Of a stretch of DNA of 64,000 bases, positions 38,471-62,135 are shown one piece after another. The translations under genes and the position numbers were made by a program. The notes beneath the pieces are model-generated. The model had not been told where the DNA came from, made no database searches, and saw nothing but the letters and a program-made list of their open reading frames with translations. The stretch spans positions 814,712-878,711 of the forward strand of contig NW_019775569.1 in assembly GCF_001039355.2 (NCBI RefSeq), read 5' to 3'. Position 1 is the stretch's first letter. Each line of letters begins with the position of its first letter. The DNA is from Lingula anatina (lineage: Eukaryota; Brachiopoda; Lingulata; Lingulida; Lingulidae).

Positions 38471-40251
38471 AGGTGCCCCATTAGATATCCCATTACAGCC
38501 ATATGCTATACGCTAATTAATAAGCAAAATCAAACATTGTATTCATGTTTATCACGAAATTGTGTGAAGTATCACTGTAGCACTGAAGGCGACGTGCATG
38601 ATAGCGAGTCGGGTTGATGTATTTAATCTTTTATAAACCCAGGTTTAAAGTACTTCCACACCAGTGACATCAGGTGGGTGTATAGAACAGATACTCTGGT
38701 CAATTTATGCTGTTGGGTATCACAGCAGTGTTAATAGAAAAGAAACCTTCATCGAAGTAAGTGACAAGTGACCTGCAGCTACCCAATAATTCTGCTTCCG
38801 ACTTCTGACGTGCTTAGAATAGTTCATCCCATTAAGATATTTTCCATTTATTTTCCAGATAAATGCTTAATTGGCAACGACATTTCAAATTATTGCATAT
38901 TAGCATCGTTAAAACTTTGTTACGAGACGATTTCATGTACAGCTCTTTTTCATTTATCTTTGTAGCCGTAAGCATTTTATCTCTTATACTATAATGAGGT
39001 TCTGCAGATATTTTGTGTAGTCAAGAATTTCACAAAATATGTTGAATACATCGTTTTTGGCATAGGGCGAAGACATTTTAATTATTGCCTCCTATATGGT
39101 CGGAATTTGAATGAATTTGAAATTGAAAATGTTATATGTCATTGGTTTAAAAAGATATGCAGATGTGTTGTCAAGTTTGGATTCAAGACTTGCCTTTTAG
39201 ACTTAATTACATTTAAAATTGAATACCTGATAATGTAGACCTATATAATAACCGTTAACCTTCTCATGAATTAACCTACGCAGATATGATATTCTGAATA
39301 CTTGTATTGTAGACCTTTGGGCCACAATTTGATTTCCATTTGAACTACCATTGTGCACAATAATACTTTGTAATTAAGCAGCCAAAGCCGGATTATGGAA
39401 ATAGAATCTTGCTTCCACGGTAGTCTATTAGTTTAAGACAGAGCAGATTTGCTATATTCTCTATCACCATATTCATGGCGTTCAGGCTCAAACTGCGGGG
39501 CAAGGGATCGAACTGAAGTGAACAGATATAGAGCAGTGACAAACGTTCCTTTTACGTGTTCTAGGTTCATGTATTTATAAGCTGAACTTGAATGATTGAA
39601 AACGACCAGTGGATGATTTGACAGAAATTCAATATCCAGTCATATTTAATGATAAAATGTGCATCAAAAATTAACATTTTGCCTGTGAATGAACACTACA
39701 AAACTCTTTCATTTTTTACATTTCTACTAAATGGTGGTCTCTTACTTTCCAGGAAAGGTTTTATTACTCAGTGTATTGTGTCATGAACACGAGCGAAAGA
39801 AAAAATCATAATCATATTTCAGAAATCTCTTAAAAGGCTTTGCTGTACGCCTGGTTTCTGTCGCCATTCTTTTTCTTTCTAAAGCTATGAGTACCACCAA
39901 TTGATTCGGCGAATCAGAAGTGTTCAATTAATAGTGCGTAATGAGAATTTTATTGCTTGCACCTTTAAAAAGCTTTTATATTAGTCCGATCTCGTTGAAG
40001 GTCAAGCTGATCGATCAGATAGCGGCAATCTCCGTCAAAGTGGCCCTTCGTAATTAGGTTATATGTATTTTTAGATAGCTATTATTTGCGGGGGTCGCAT
40101 AAGAAGAAACACCAACAGCAAATTGAATATCATGTTTTACGACGACCCAAAAGTATGTGTAACTAAATTATTGGATGTGTCGGTTTTCAATAGTCAAAAC
40201 AGTGGATAATGTCAACTCTATTCATTTTTTTTCAGATTCAACCATTTATTC

Positions 40252-40983
40252 ATGTCTAGCGGATCTCTCATTTCGGCGGGCAAAAGCTCGCGGTACCGCG
40301 TATGTGCAAAAGCCACTAAGAAAAGAGAAGAAAAAATCCACGCTCCAAACTCCGAACTCGACACTGGAATAAGGCAAGTAAAAATCGTAATCCTAGGAGC
40401 TTCACAAGTTGGCAAAACATCCATAATTCGCCAGTTCGTTCAAAATACTTTCGCTGAAGAATATATTCCAACACGGGCAACAGAAGTGTACAGACCATCG
40501 TGCATGATAAACGACCATCTTTATCACGTTAAAATGGTCGACTGTCCACAAATCAACTCCTTCCCCGAAGATTCTATCGAGGAGTGGAGCGAGTTCCGTC
40601 CGGGCAAAGGCGTGCGGAACGCAAATGCCTACATCATGGTATTTGACCGAAGCTCTGAAGATAGTTTCAACTACCTCAGGACTTTAAGAGAACAAATGTT
40701 GGACTGTGAAAACGACCACGACGCCCCACTGTGGGTCGTATGCAACAAATGTGATAAAGCAGAGAAAGACAGTAACAAAAATGGCGGTTTGTCCAAAAGA
40801 GAAATCGCCAACATCGTGAAAAAGCAGTGGAAAAGCCCGTATCTAGAATGCTCGGCCAAAAATAACTGGCACATAGTACTTCTGTTTAAAGAAGTTGTGC
40901 GAAGCATAGATCTCATCGAATATGGGCATAAAGCAACTTTGATGCAAAACGCTTTAAGACGGAAGAAATGTGTGATCATGTAG
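40252..40983 (+). CDS. RASL10: Ras-like GTPase of the RASL10 family
   Basis: One coding exon of 243 aa. A strong acceptor (T-rich tract plus CAG at 40232-40234) lies 17 bases before the ATG, so a 5' UTR intron is likely. The P-loop GASQVGKT is at 49-56, G4 NKCD at 165-168 and G5 ECSAK at 199-203, followed by NWHI as in RASL10A/B. The usual G3 DxxG is replaced by DCPQ (97-100), matching the family's divergent switch II. The C-terminus RRKKCVIM is a polybasic stretch plus CaaX box whose final Met predicts farnesylation and plasma-membrane targeting. A basic 42-residue N-terminal extension precedes the G domain and is absent from the human proteins. The gene is closest to RASL10B by eye. Effectors are unknown. 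Confidence 0.92.
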   Translation: MSSGSLISAGKSSRYRVCAKATKKREEKIHAPNSELDTGIRQVKIVILGASQVGKTSIIRQFVQNTFAEEYIPTRATEVYRPSCMINDHLYHVKMVDCPQINSFPEDSIEEWSEFRPGKGVRNANAYIMVFDRSSEDSFNYLRTLREQMLDCENDHDAPLWVVCNKCDKAEKDSNKNGGLSKREIANIVKKQWKSPYLECSAKNNWHIVLLFKEVVRSIDLIEYGHKATLMQNALRRKKCVIM

Positions 40984-43900
40984 ACCAACATATTAGCAAC
41001 AAACTTTACAAAATGATGAGAAATATTACAATGAAGTGCTTTCGGAATTCCGGAAGACTATATTGCATGTTGCAAGGGAAGAATATAGTAATCGGTCAAA
41101 ATACTCTAATTTCAATCTTCTGAAAGCTAAAGCTTATAGCACAGTAGCGCAGGGTTTAATGTTGTCAGCATGGTGCTATATCTAATTTGTGGGCTTTAAT
41201 GATGAAACCCCCTGCAAGCTGCAGCAGAAGCTTGGATTATGTTCTTATACAAAACTGCGGGATTCATGCATATAAATCGTTCATCGTACCGTTTCCAAAG
41301 GCCTGTAATAAGGTGTTTGATGGCTATATTACGGTTTCATTTGAGTTCAAATATGTGTGCATCGAAGCATTTTGCAGCTTTTGGGCTTGCAATCAAATAC
41401 ACTCATATACAGTAAGACAGTGGAACACAGAAAACCATGATGAAATTTAATTTCAACTCTCAAGAACATTCCTATATGCACTTGCCATTGAAGTTCACAT
41501 CACAAATTCCCTTGGCTAGTGGAGAGAGACGAAACCGCTGGAAATATTTATTAGGCCTAGTATTCATTGTCTAGAGCCAATTCCAGAAGACCTGCTGTTC
41601 CTGCATTGACAAACATCTGCGTTATTTTGGTTCATATATCAGACAGGGCATTGGCCTCTGTGTTGTGAATATCAGGGACTCGTTAATAAATTATGGTTTT
41701 TATTGCCTCATATGATAGACGGGCCAACTTGTTTATTGCTCTCTGTCACCAGCATACGCAACCGGAACCAAGCGAGTGAACGCAGGGCTAAAGGGGAATC
41801 ATTTTCTGATGGGCTCTGCAATTTGAGGTAGATTTTTGGGGTCAATTCGTTTTTACGAATTATATTGACAAGTTCTTGTAGCCTGTTGCTGATATCATTA
41901 TTGTGTTATACGAAATCGCGAGAAAATGTCAACATTCCTTGCAACAATGAATCAATTGCAGGTTTCCAAATGACTGACTCAATGTGGGCTTAAAACACAT
42001 TCTAACAAATCGATTCATTTGCCATACAATTCACATTCCACGGAACCCTGATGCTCAAGAAAAAAGGGAGACAAAATGAAATGAAAACTAACTGGGAAAT
42101 TAAAAGAAGCAGAATATCGGACAGCTCATCTCAATAATCCACCTCTTCAGATTCCGCTAAATACAAAAACACAAGGAAATTGATATGGTGCATTGAGAAT
42201 CAAGAGCATATCAGCAAGGTTGGAGATATGAATAGGGATACATTAAGAAATATATACAACAGATTTTAAGAATACAAAATAACATTCTAGAGAGACGAAA
42301 AAGAAATAGATATAATCCAGTTTTAAGCTTCCTGGTATATAACTCAAAGCCACGTCTGCTGCTAATTTCAGTGTCTGCCACACGAGTTATCGTCCCTGCT
42401 TGAGAACAATCCTTTGGACATGACTTGCCTCGATTAAATATTATTATTTACTCATATTAACTGCACTGAATGATGACACTATTAAGAAATACAAGTAGCT
42501 AGTACGCACGATACAACAATACATTTCACTGACAGTAATCGTATTAGTTTGATTCTAGACAAGATGGAATTATCTGTATACAAGCTTTTTTTTGGGGGGG
42601 GGTGAGGGTGCATGTTAGCATGGTAATAATCTTTGGCTAGTAATTAAATCTCCTTAATTGGATCTTCCAAATGACACCATGATAACATGTTATATAAAGA
42701 TGTATTTTGCATTACTCCTAAACTCGCAGAATACAATATAATTCAAATGCAAAATGGTTTCACTTGAGTGGTGACATAAGGTATCTAGGTAGCACTCTTC
42801 ATTGAAGCAATTTCAATCTCAGAAAAGTGGACTAGATTTGAGATAGACCAAAGCAAAAACAGTGGTAGTTACATACTAGTCTTTTAGATAGCTGTGCTGA
42901 ATTTGGCCTCGCGCACATTAATCATGGTTCTTCAAAATATCCTAATGACAATTCTGTTACAGCATTCAATTATCAATACATTGTAAACTCACTGTCAAAC
43001 ACTGGCTGTTATGATTACACACGTATTGCAGAGGTAAACCTTGCTTCAAACATCGCAATTTGATTTCATAGCTAATCACATTAATCGCATTTTAATGGAC
43101 GTATTTTGCTTCATATCACGCACATGCAATTACAGCATTGCATAGTGTGAGTACATGATATGTTTAACAATAACGACGAAAAAACCTTGTCTGTCATTTA
43201 GAACACATAACAGAACAACAGGATTATTAAGTCAGTTTACGTGTCCTAGCACTGGCGTATCCAGGATTTTGCTGTGAAGGAAGTGGGGCAAGTTGTTTAA
43301 GCCCGCTTCGCTTGGCAAATAAAACAGAGTAGACAATTTAAATGAAACACTAATGCGTGGGGCACAGAGATACATTATTTGGATTAAATTCTTTTTGCGT
43401 TCTTGGGGGAAGGGGTCTGGCGGCCCACTGTGCGACTGTTGGACTAAACGATCTATAAAAGTACATCGGTATTATATGCTCTGTTTACCAGTCTTGAAAT
43501 TTAGAATTGACTTTTTTTGTCTTTTTGTAGGCCAATATTGCAAGGCTGTTCATGACATAATATTTAGCCAATACACATGTAACGAGTGATAGTACTTCAT
43601 ATTAGCAAAGGGGATACAGTGAGCAATATTGCGTTGGCTATGAATGCTAGCTTTTAGTTGCTACCTTTTTAATGTTAATTTACATAGAGTTAAATTTTTG
43701 TTCCATTGCACATTTGTAAGACTTCCAGGATTTTGATCTTTGAAAGAAATGTTCTTGCTGTAAAGCAGCACAGACATGGTTAATAAAACAACAATGAACG
43801 TGGTTTTTACAATATACATTTTATCGTTTTTGTCGTAATAGAGTTTTTAACGTCTCAATTTTCTCTACAAGGTACATGTACAACCAACTTTTCTAAATTA

Positions 43901-44340
43901 AAATAACAGCTGAACCTTCTACAAGACTAATACGTATATTCTTCGTTACAAGTAGGACACACCTGCCGCTGCATTAAGGTGTGCACGTATTTACATCAAG
44001 ATCTAGAATAGTTTTAAGATATTGATAAATGCGTTTATAGTGTAAAATTTTACAATAAACATTTTTAACTTTCAATGTTGATGCTACAAACGTATTTCAA
44101 AACTAAATAACGGGAAAATAAAGTGTAACTTTTAAGTTTTAAATCCCTAAAGAGGGTTTTCTGACTAAGTGACACACTTCTACTGAGGGATATGTCAATA
44201 ATGCAACTGCTTACAAAAATATTTCTTAAATGGTTTCTTTTCTACTTAAAACGCTTAAAAGTGTGAGATTTAAAATAACGACATTAAAAGAACACTATAT
44301 TGTTAAAAACATTTGGAGCAACAGAAAAAATGGTGCAACA

Positions 44341-44401
<61 letters not shown>

Positions 44402-44702
44402 CATTCTGCAGCTACTGCACTTCTTTTTCAATCTTACTCCTTCAACATTTTAAATAAAGAGCGCATTCAGAAGAGCAGACTAACGGCTCCACAGATCAAA
44501 TATAGACGACCTACTTGAATACTTGTTGCGTAATTCTCGCAGGATATCAATTCAGTGTCTAATCGTGAATTTTGAGGAAAGCCTTTTAGTAGGCTGCATT
44601 ATTTGACTTTGGATGTGTTAGTCGGCTGTTCTGAATGTGCTCAAAGACATAAAAAGAACTTAACATTGTTAAAACATAACTATGGAGCATCAGAAAAATT
44701 GT

Positions 44703-44782
<80 letters not shown>

Positions 44783-46871
44783 TGTGGCTACTGCACTTCT
44801 TTTTCAATCCTATTCTTTCAATATTGACAAGCTACGTATTAATAATTGCCAACTTCAGTCTATATGATCACAGTTACGTATCACTTGCTTGGATACAGAT
44901 TGGCTGACTTGATAATATTTGTTGATACATTGTAGATCTGTCCTATTTAAAAACAGTGACTTAACACCATTGCACTCTTTCTAAAAGCAAGCACCATTAC
45001 CTTAAGAACAATTGCACATACACTGTTAACATTATGCTTGCAGGAATTTCATTCAGATAAATCAAAAGTGTATCTCTTGATCATGGGCAATCCAACCTTC
45101 AGGCTCACAAATGCTTCAGGTTTTTAATGTTACATTAGTCCAAACAATGTTTTTTCAGAAAATTGCATTTATATGCCATTTACTTTTTTTCTTTTTTTAG
45201 TAGATACCCTGCCACCACTTTAGTGTATTTGCTTGAAAATCAAAGAACCCTCATATCATCTAGGCTGCAAGCACTAGACTTAATATAGCAAATGTCTTTG
45301 TTTGTTTACAGAACATAGCTAATCAGTGGTTCTGCAAGAGAAATTATTATAGTTACATGTACTTGTGCATTATAATAAGTCTAGCAACCTTAACACTGAA
45401 TTACAGTCTCAACTGTCAGCACCCTATAAACTTTTCATACACTTATTAGTACGTAGATATTATACCCATTCATATCACCTAGGGTGTTTAAACTGTTGTG
45501 TCACAAAACAATACATTTGTTTTTACATGGACACCAGAAACCTGAAAAACTTACTATCCTAATATGTAGATTAAGAGTTCCTAAATCCAAAGAGACAGCA
45601 AATCAATACAACTAATACCAAACATTGCACAATAGTCTTTATACACAAAGAAAAAACTGAAATCAAACCCTGTGCTACATTGCCTAACTTGACAGCATCA
45701 CTTCTAGTCAGTGTCTAACAGTAATGAAATAACCATGGTTACCATATAGTTCTTTGATGTCACCCAGTGTCTGTGATAATCAACAAAATATCAGCCAGCA
45801 CTGACCTCAGTTGACCTTGTCAAATCTGCTCCACTTTGCACAATCAGTAATATGGTAAAAATTGTTTCATTATTTTTGGATGTACCCAGATTGTCTTGTT
45901 ATCTTAAATGACTGCCAGTACAGTACATCAGGTTACAAATAAGATCCCAATTGAACGCCCTTGAAAAGGAAGCTGACAAATAAATCAATAGCACTATTTG
46001 TATTGATTAGTGTGTGCACACTGTAGTGGGAGGCCATGTTAGGTACCAACATTATGAACAAAATGGGGAATAAATGCTCTGTACTGATCTTTCCTCATAT
46101 AAGCTCTCAATTTTGTACATATAGATAACAGATAGATCTTGACAGTGAGTTTTGTGAGCTGATGAAGATTTTAGGTTGTGAAAATGCAGTAAAAAATAAT
46201 TGGCACTGAATGTAGCTAATGGACCATCAAATGCAAGCACTTACAGCAAACTAATCATACAAAGAGGTCTATCAAGTATCTGTGATGAAACCAAATGACA
46301 CAGTTCGAAAGATACCAAACAGAAAAATATTTATATTTTTCACACAGATTACAGCTGAAAGATAAGAATATCTTGAACATATATAAAAAAATTGAATTTA
46401 AATGTACACATGTATAGACATGTTTCCTGTAGCTTCTATGTTAATATATATATATGTCCTTATATAATTTGCTCTTTGTACAATCATGGGACTTATATGT
46501 GGTGCTTCAAATAAAACTTCTCTTTTTATCAATAATCATTAATCTGTTTGGATATATCAAATACAACATAATAACATTTTATACAGCACTTTATCAGTAG
46601 CTAATAATAACAATAACAATAATATTAATAAAGGTTTTCCTTATTGTACTGACATTTGGCTCATTCAACTATAAAACATAAAAGCCATTTTTAAAATATC
46701 ATAAAAAATGACAACAATAAATTTGGATAATATTCCAATAGTAAAATGTCACCACTGAATCCCTGTTGACAAATTTAAAAGGAGCAAACTTCATATATAA
46801 CCATACAGATCACATTTGTAGTAAGTGACTATGAGGAGGGACAGTTTTAAGATTCTGCACAGTGCCCAGAC
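40984..46871. other. Intergenic region between RASL10 and MAPKAPK5
   Basis: It contains the RASL10 3' UTR (a possible AATAAA at 41685-41690), a T8-G9 junction at 42586-42602, a pair of diverged direct repeats with internal (TA)n (44280-44825) and the distal 3' region of MAPKAPK5. No further exon is supportable on either strand. Confidence 0.55.
44280..44825 (+). repeat. Diverged direct repeat with (TA)n cores
   Basis: Two units at about 44280-44455 and 44645-44825 share left flanks (AAAAGAAC, ATTGTTAAAA, GGAGCA and CAGAAAAA words) and right flanks (GCTACTGCACTTCTTTTTCAATC). Between the flanks each has a long TA array (44342-44396 and 44709-44780). Their divergence points to an old duplication or two insertions of the same short element. 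Confidence 0.7.
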
Positions 46872-57571
<10,700 letters not shown>

Positions 57572-57914
57572 GATTACGAGGACTACAAACATTTTAGGGA
57601 GACATAATGAAAAAATACTCGAATTTTATTAATATTCATTTGGAAATCAAGCATTGTTTATTTACATTTTTTGGTTGGTTATTTATTGTTAAATTGAATT
57701 TAAAGAAATATATTCAATACATATCGTATGGCTATATGAAATAAAATACCGCATTTTATTAACCCTCTCCTCTGCTCTCCCGAAATGAACATTTTTACCC
57801 ACAATTCCAAGAACAGCATGAAGACGGAAAGAAGGTGCACAGGGCCTGATGGCAGGGTGTAAACAAACATATTAAAGTATAGGGAAATCATTGCATAATT
57901 TTTTTTGCCACAGA
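57572..57914. promoter_or_regulatory. Bidirectional promoter of MAPKAPK5 and USP30
   Basis: Only 343 bp separate the two start codons, which point away from each other, so both core promoters and both 5' UTRs must share this space unless upstream exons exist. No TATA box is convincing. A forkhead-type GTAAACA word is at 57859-57865. Confidence 0.7.
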
Positions 57915-60900
57915 ATGGATACCAAAAATGCTTTCCTTCTTGGCAGCACAGCCGCTGCCGTTATGGCTGGTGTCTACATCTTATATGGTCCCTCAGAAAG
58001 AAAGTCGAAGCTGAAAAAAGGTAATGCACAACCTGAAAGAATCTGAGTGTGAGGCGATTTGGTGCATTTCAATCAATATGCTATAGTATAACATCTAATT
58101 TGGCCCATACCAATGTATGTGTAAATAAGATAAATAATAAAAGTAGCAACCAGTGGTGCACCCAAAAAATTATGAGATGAATTTTTGATGAACCCTGTTA
58201 CCTGTACTAATTCCAGACACCTGTCCGGGGCTGAGGAACTTAGGCAATACCTGTTTCCTGAATGCTGTCCTGCAGGCCTTGGCACCATGCTACTACACTG
58301 TACAGTGGCTGGGGGACTTTGTGGACAAGAGGATTAACAAGGGTTACACACAGTGCATCGCTTTTGCGCTCATTAAAATACTGAAAGGTATAGGTTATTT
58401 TTAGCTGTTTTTTTCCCAAAGAATGTGATATTACAGTATATGTAGCATGGTATTAGAAAGCATGTTCCACTCAAAGATGTAAAGCAATTTATACAAAGTA
58501 TGTTTAGTGTAACATGCAAAATATCTTTTTCCTGATAAGATTTTAACCCTTGTTAATATCAAACTTTGTCAACTACAACACAACCTTTATTTTATGCTGA
58601 TATTTTTGCCTAATTTGTCTTTAGTTCTAAATAACCAAGGGGACACAGAACATACAAACAGTGCATTGGAAGTTGTGGAAAATTTGAGACTTAGGCGTTG
58701 GGTCATACCACCTACAGAAGAGCAGGTAAAGAATACTCATCTATATCTCCAAAGACATGTATATTGTGTTACATAACTAAACAAGGTTTAAAATTTTTTT
58801 CAGATATACACAATGTCATTTGTATCCACTCAGATAGTGTGCTAAACAATAGCTGAGATATATCAGAGCTATTTGCACTCCAATATTGTAGTGCCTGTTA
58901 AGTCAGGAAATCTCTTTTTCAAGGAAACTCTCCGACGAGGTGACCTGATACACACCATAATATTGGAGCACAATTAACTCTGATTTTGCTGCTGGTTTGA
59001 AGGAATTTTAATTAAGCCACTGTATTATGATCATATTTGTCTTGTACTAGCACGCTTTCATAAGTAACACATCTTGTATTTCCAATGAGCTCTTTTAAAT
59101 GTTTGCAGCAAATATATTAGCATGACATCTTGTGTTAGTTGTATGAAACAATCTGTATGGAAGTGAAAGATAGGAGGGAGATGGAAATAAGTTCATTACC
59201 AGTTGCAGTTGGATCATTTTCTTCTTTTTTCTAGGACTCTCATGAGCTGTTCCATGTACTAACAGAAACATTGGAAGAAGAGAGTACCAAGTACCCAAGT
59301 GTTGTGTCTATCTTTGATGTCAGTAGCATTTATGTAAGTCTTAAGGCAGTGTAGAAGTAAGTGATTGTCAAGTGCTTACCTTGGATTTTACATTTGCACA
59401 TAAACTGAATCTTTTTAAAGACATGTAAATAGTGTCATGAAACTCCTGATATTAATGATTATAAAACTTATATTCATAATAACATTATTTCAAATTTATG
59501 TTGTCATTTCAAATTGTAAATATTTGACCATTTTAAAACTTACCTGTACTTTTTGTATGTGACTACAAGGATTCTAATATAAAGTACCAACCAAAAGGCA
59601 GAGCAGCTACAAGATGCCAGGGCCTGCTACCCATTATCCCCTGCAGAGATTCTGAGCATCCATTTAGAGGACTCCTTGCTAGTCAGCTACAGTGCAAGTT
59701 ATGCGGTTACAAGGTGAGGCATGTGGTATGAGTAGCACTTGTACCATATGTATGTCTCTGCTTTTTGGAAAAGTACTGAAAGATTTCTCTTCCAATTGCT
59801 GTGTAAGTTTCTTTAATATTTCAGATATAATTACTGAAAAGTTTCACCTCTTTGATGTGATAGATTTTTGTATAAAAAGATTTTAAAATTTGCTAACAGC
59901 TATTACAATGAGAACAGATGCAATCTTGGATATGTTTTCTTATTATTTTATTCCTTTAACTCGTGATGTTTAGTTTTAAAGCTATGTTTTTATGCCTGTC
60001 AAATAATTGTTTATGAATGTATATTAATTGCATGTTTGCTTTTCTTTCTATTTTCTTATCAGAATCCAGTGAGATATGATAAATTTGACAGCTTGTCTCT
60101 TAGCATTCCTCCTAACCAGTATGTCTGGGTAAGTACATATATTTATTAAGCCAAATAATTTATTTTTGAACCAAATTTGTACAGAGTACATGATTCTTAA
60201 TTTTGTATCCTGAACAAAGTTCCTTTAACATAGTTCAAATGGTCGTTTTATTGAATATTTTTAGCTCTGTGAGCATTTTTACAGTACATTTTGGGCATCT
60301 TTGCCAAAATGTGTTAAAATTAATCATCTGAAAAATATTAATGAAAAATGACAGCATTAACATGTTAGCATTATGTCAACATCAACAAAATGTAAGGTTT
60401 ATTTCCTACAGTATAATGATAAATCCTACAATTTCCGTGTTTTCAGGTACCTGTGACACTAGATCGCCTCCTTCGTCACTATGTGATGTCTGAGTATGTG
60501 CAAAATGTTGAGTGTCAGGGTTGTGCCAAGACATTACATGGCAACATATCACAATGTCACAATAGCAAACCACTCCCCAAAGCCACCTTTATGAAGAGAC
60601 TTACTATTGGAAAAGTAAGATACTCCTTAAATAGTTAAATATGAAGATAAGTACTGTGACAGACTATAAATATTTTGATATCCATTAATTGTATTTAAGG
60701 TTATTCAAAAGCTAAAGGTAGTTCATTGTATTTTTAGAAGGTATAGGGAACACAGCATTCTGTGGGATATAGATTTAGAGCTTAAACAATTCATACTGTT
60801 CTTAATTGTTTGGTTGCTTATATTCCTCAAGTAAAAAGTTTGATGCTAAAATGGTTTATGTTGTTTCTTTATAGCTGCCCCAGAATCTATGTATCCACAT

Positions 60901-61275
60901 ACAGAGAACAATATGGCTGAACAATGGCATGCCTATGAAGAGAAATGATCATGTTGAATTCCCAGAGGTACTAGATATGAGTCCATATGTGTACCACAAG
61001 AGGAAGGCCCCAGACCTATCTGTAGGGTTGGCAAATGGGCTGTTTGGTCTGCAGGGTGGTAGCTTGTTCAATAACAGGTAACTTCTGTGATTAACTATGC
61101 TAATGTAAATAAAAAAGTTATGTCTATTGATTCAGTTAAACACCAACCAATTTATCTATGTGTCAGCATGTTTTTTTTTTTTTTTTAACAATTTCCAGCA
61201 AAATATTTTTTATATCTCATATTTTCTTAGATAATTTCATCTGAAGTGAAAGAAATGAAATATCACAAATGGATG

Positions 61276-61320
<45 letters not shown>

Positions 61321-62135
61321 TTTCTTTATCTTTTAGACAGAAATTCAACTCAGCACCAAAACCAGCTGTGTCCAACATGAAGAAAAATATGGGAAACAAT
61401 CCACTAATGACACCCATTACTCAGCAAACAAGCTGTGAACAGCAAACAAACCAAAGAAACTCCCCCCAGAGTGAAATGGCAAAAACTGAACTCCAGTTAA
61501 ATGATACATGTTATACTGAAATAGCTGCCAGTTGTTACACTGAGTTCAGTGTAAAGCAACCGAAAGAAACTGATCTAAATAAGTCCAAGACAGAAGTGGA
61601 TGTGAGTGTCAGTAGAGGGACATTGGAGGAGTGTGATCTCAATCAGAGTACAGATGGTGATGAAAGCTGTGAAACAGATAAGTCCGTGCATGAAAAATCC
61701 CTGCAAAGCGTTGTGAAACCTTCTGACAACCTTAATATAGTAGAGATAGTAGAAGATGAAAAAAGAAATACTGAGGCCAGAACAGAGATGGATATTGCTC
61801 AACCAAAGTCAGAAATTGCTTGGTCAAAGAAGGAAAATGCTCAATCACCTACTCTAAAAGAGAATTCAAAATTTTTGGGGTCCCAAGATAATATCAAATT
61901 CCATCTCCAGAGACAGGAAAGCAGTCCAGACAGCAAATACAGGCTAGTGGCAGTGGTGGTTCATTTAGGAGATGTGTTTTCTGGACATTTTGTTACATAC
62001 AGACGAGCCCCATCTGGCTGTGGTCAGAGACATAATGAAAAATGGTTGTATACGTCAGACGAACATGTCTCTAGAGCATCTCTTCAGTCAGTACTGCAAG
62101 CAGAAGCTTATTTGTTGTTCTATGAAAGATTTTAA
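57915..62135 (+). CDS. USP30: Ubiquitin carboxyl-terminal hydrolase 30
   Basis: Nine coding exons: 57915-58020, 58217-58387, 58625-58725, 59235-59333, 59570-59713, 60063-60128, 60447-60614, 60875-61077 and 61337-62135, with consistent phases and 618 aa (human 517). Residues about 5-25 form a hydrophobic anchor followed by a basic stretch (RKSKLKK), the mitochondrial outer-membrane signal. The Cys box GNTCFLNAVLQAL places the nucleophile at C48. C201/C204 and C252/C255 form the zinc site. H570 in SGHFVTYRR and S593 in WLYTSDE complete the unusual Cys-His-Ser triad known for USP30. The extra length is a polar, Glu/Lys/Asn-rich linker (about 353-548) encoded wholly by the last exon. USP30 removes ubiquitin from outer-membrane proteins and opposes PINK1/Parkin mitophagy. 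Confidence 0.96.
61277..61312. repeat. (TA)n microsatellite before USP30 exon 9
   Basis: A TA array followed by a T-rich tract lies 24 bases before the exon 9 acceptor and merges into its polypyrimidine tract. Length variation here could affect splicing. Confidence 0.85.

Larger units (their letters stand above)
27211..40251. other. 13-kb gene-poor interval between ENPP7-like gene and RASL10
   Basis: No coding exon could be supported here. It contains the ENPP7-like 3' region, the MITE and its partial copy, a 1.6-kb near-identical duplication with an N junction, an array of TGACGT words, two degenerate minisatellites (36095-36530 and 38130-38470) and otherwise AT-rich sequence. RASL10 has a good acceptor at 40234, so a 5' non-coding exon and some cis-regulatory DNA probably lie in the right part. 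Confidence 0.55.

Noticed and set aside
43245-43460. G-rich CGTATCCAGGATTTT...GGGGTCTGGCGGCCC stretch resembling a decayed transposon end
   Set aside because: No terminal repeat or second copy in the window to support a boundary.
44603-44827. Open frames encoding (IY)n
   Set aside because: Translation of the TA microsatellite.
46150-46190. CTGATGA followed by GAAA, hammerhead-like
   Set aside because: No stem II pairing between the two words.
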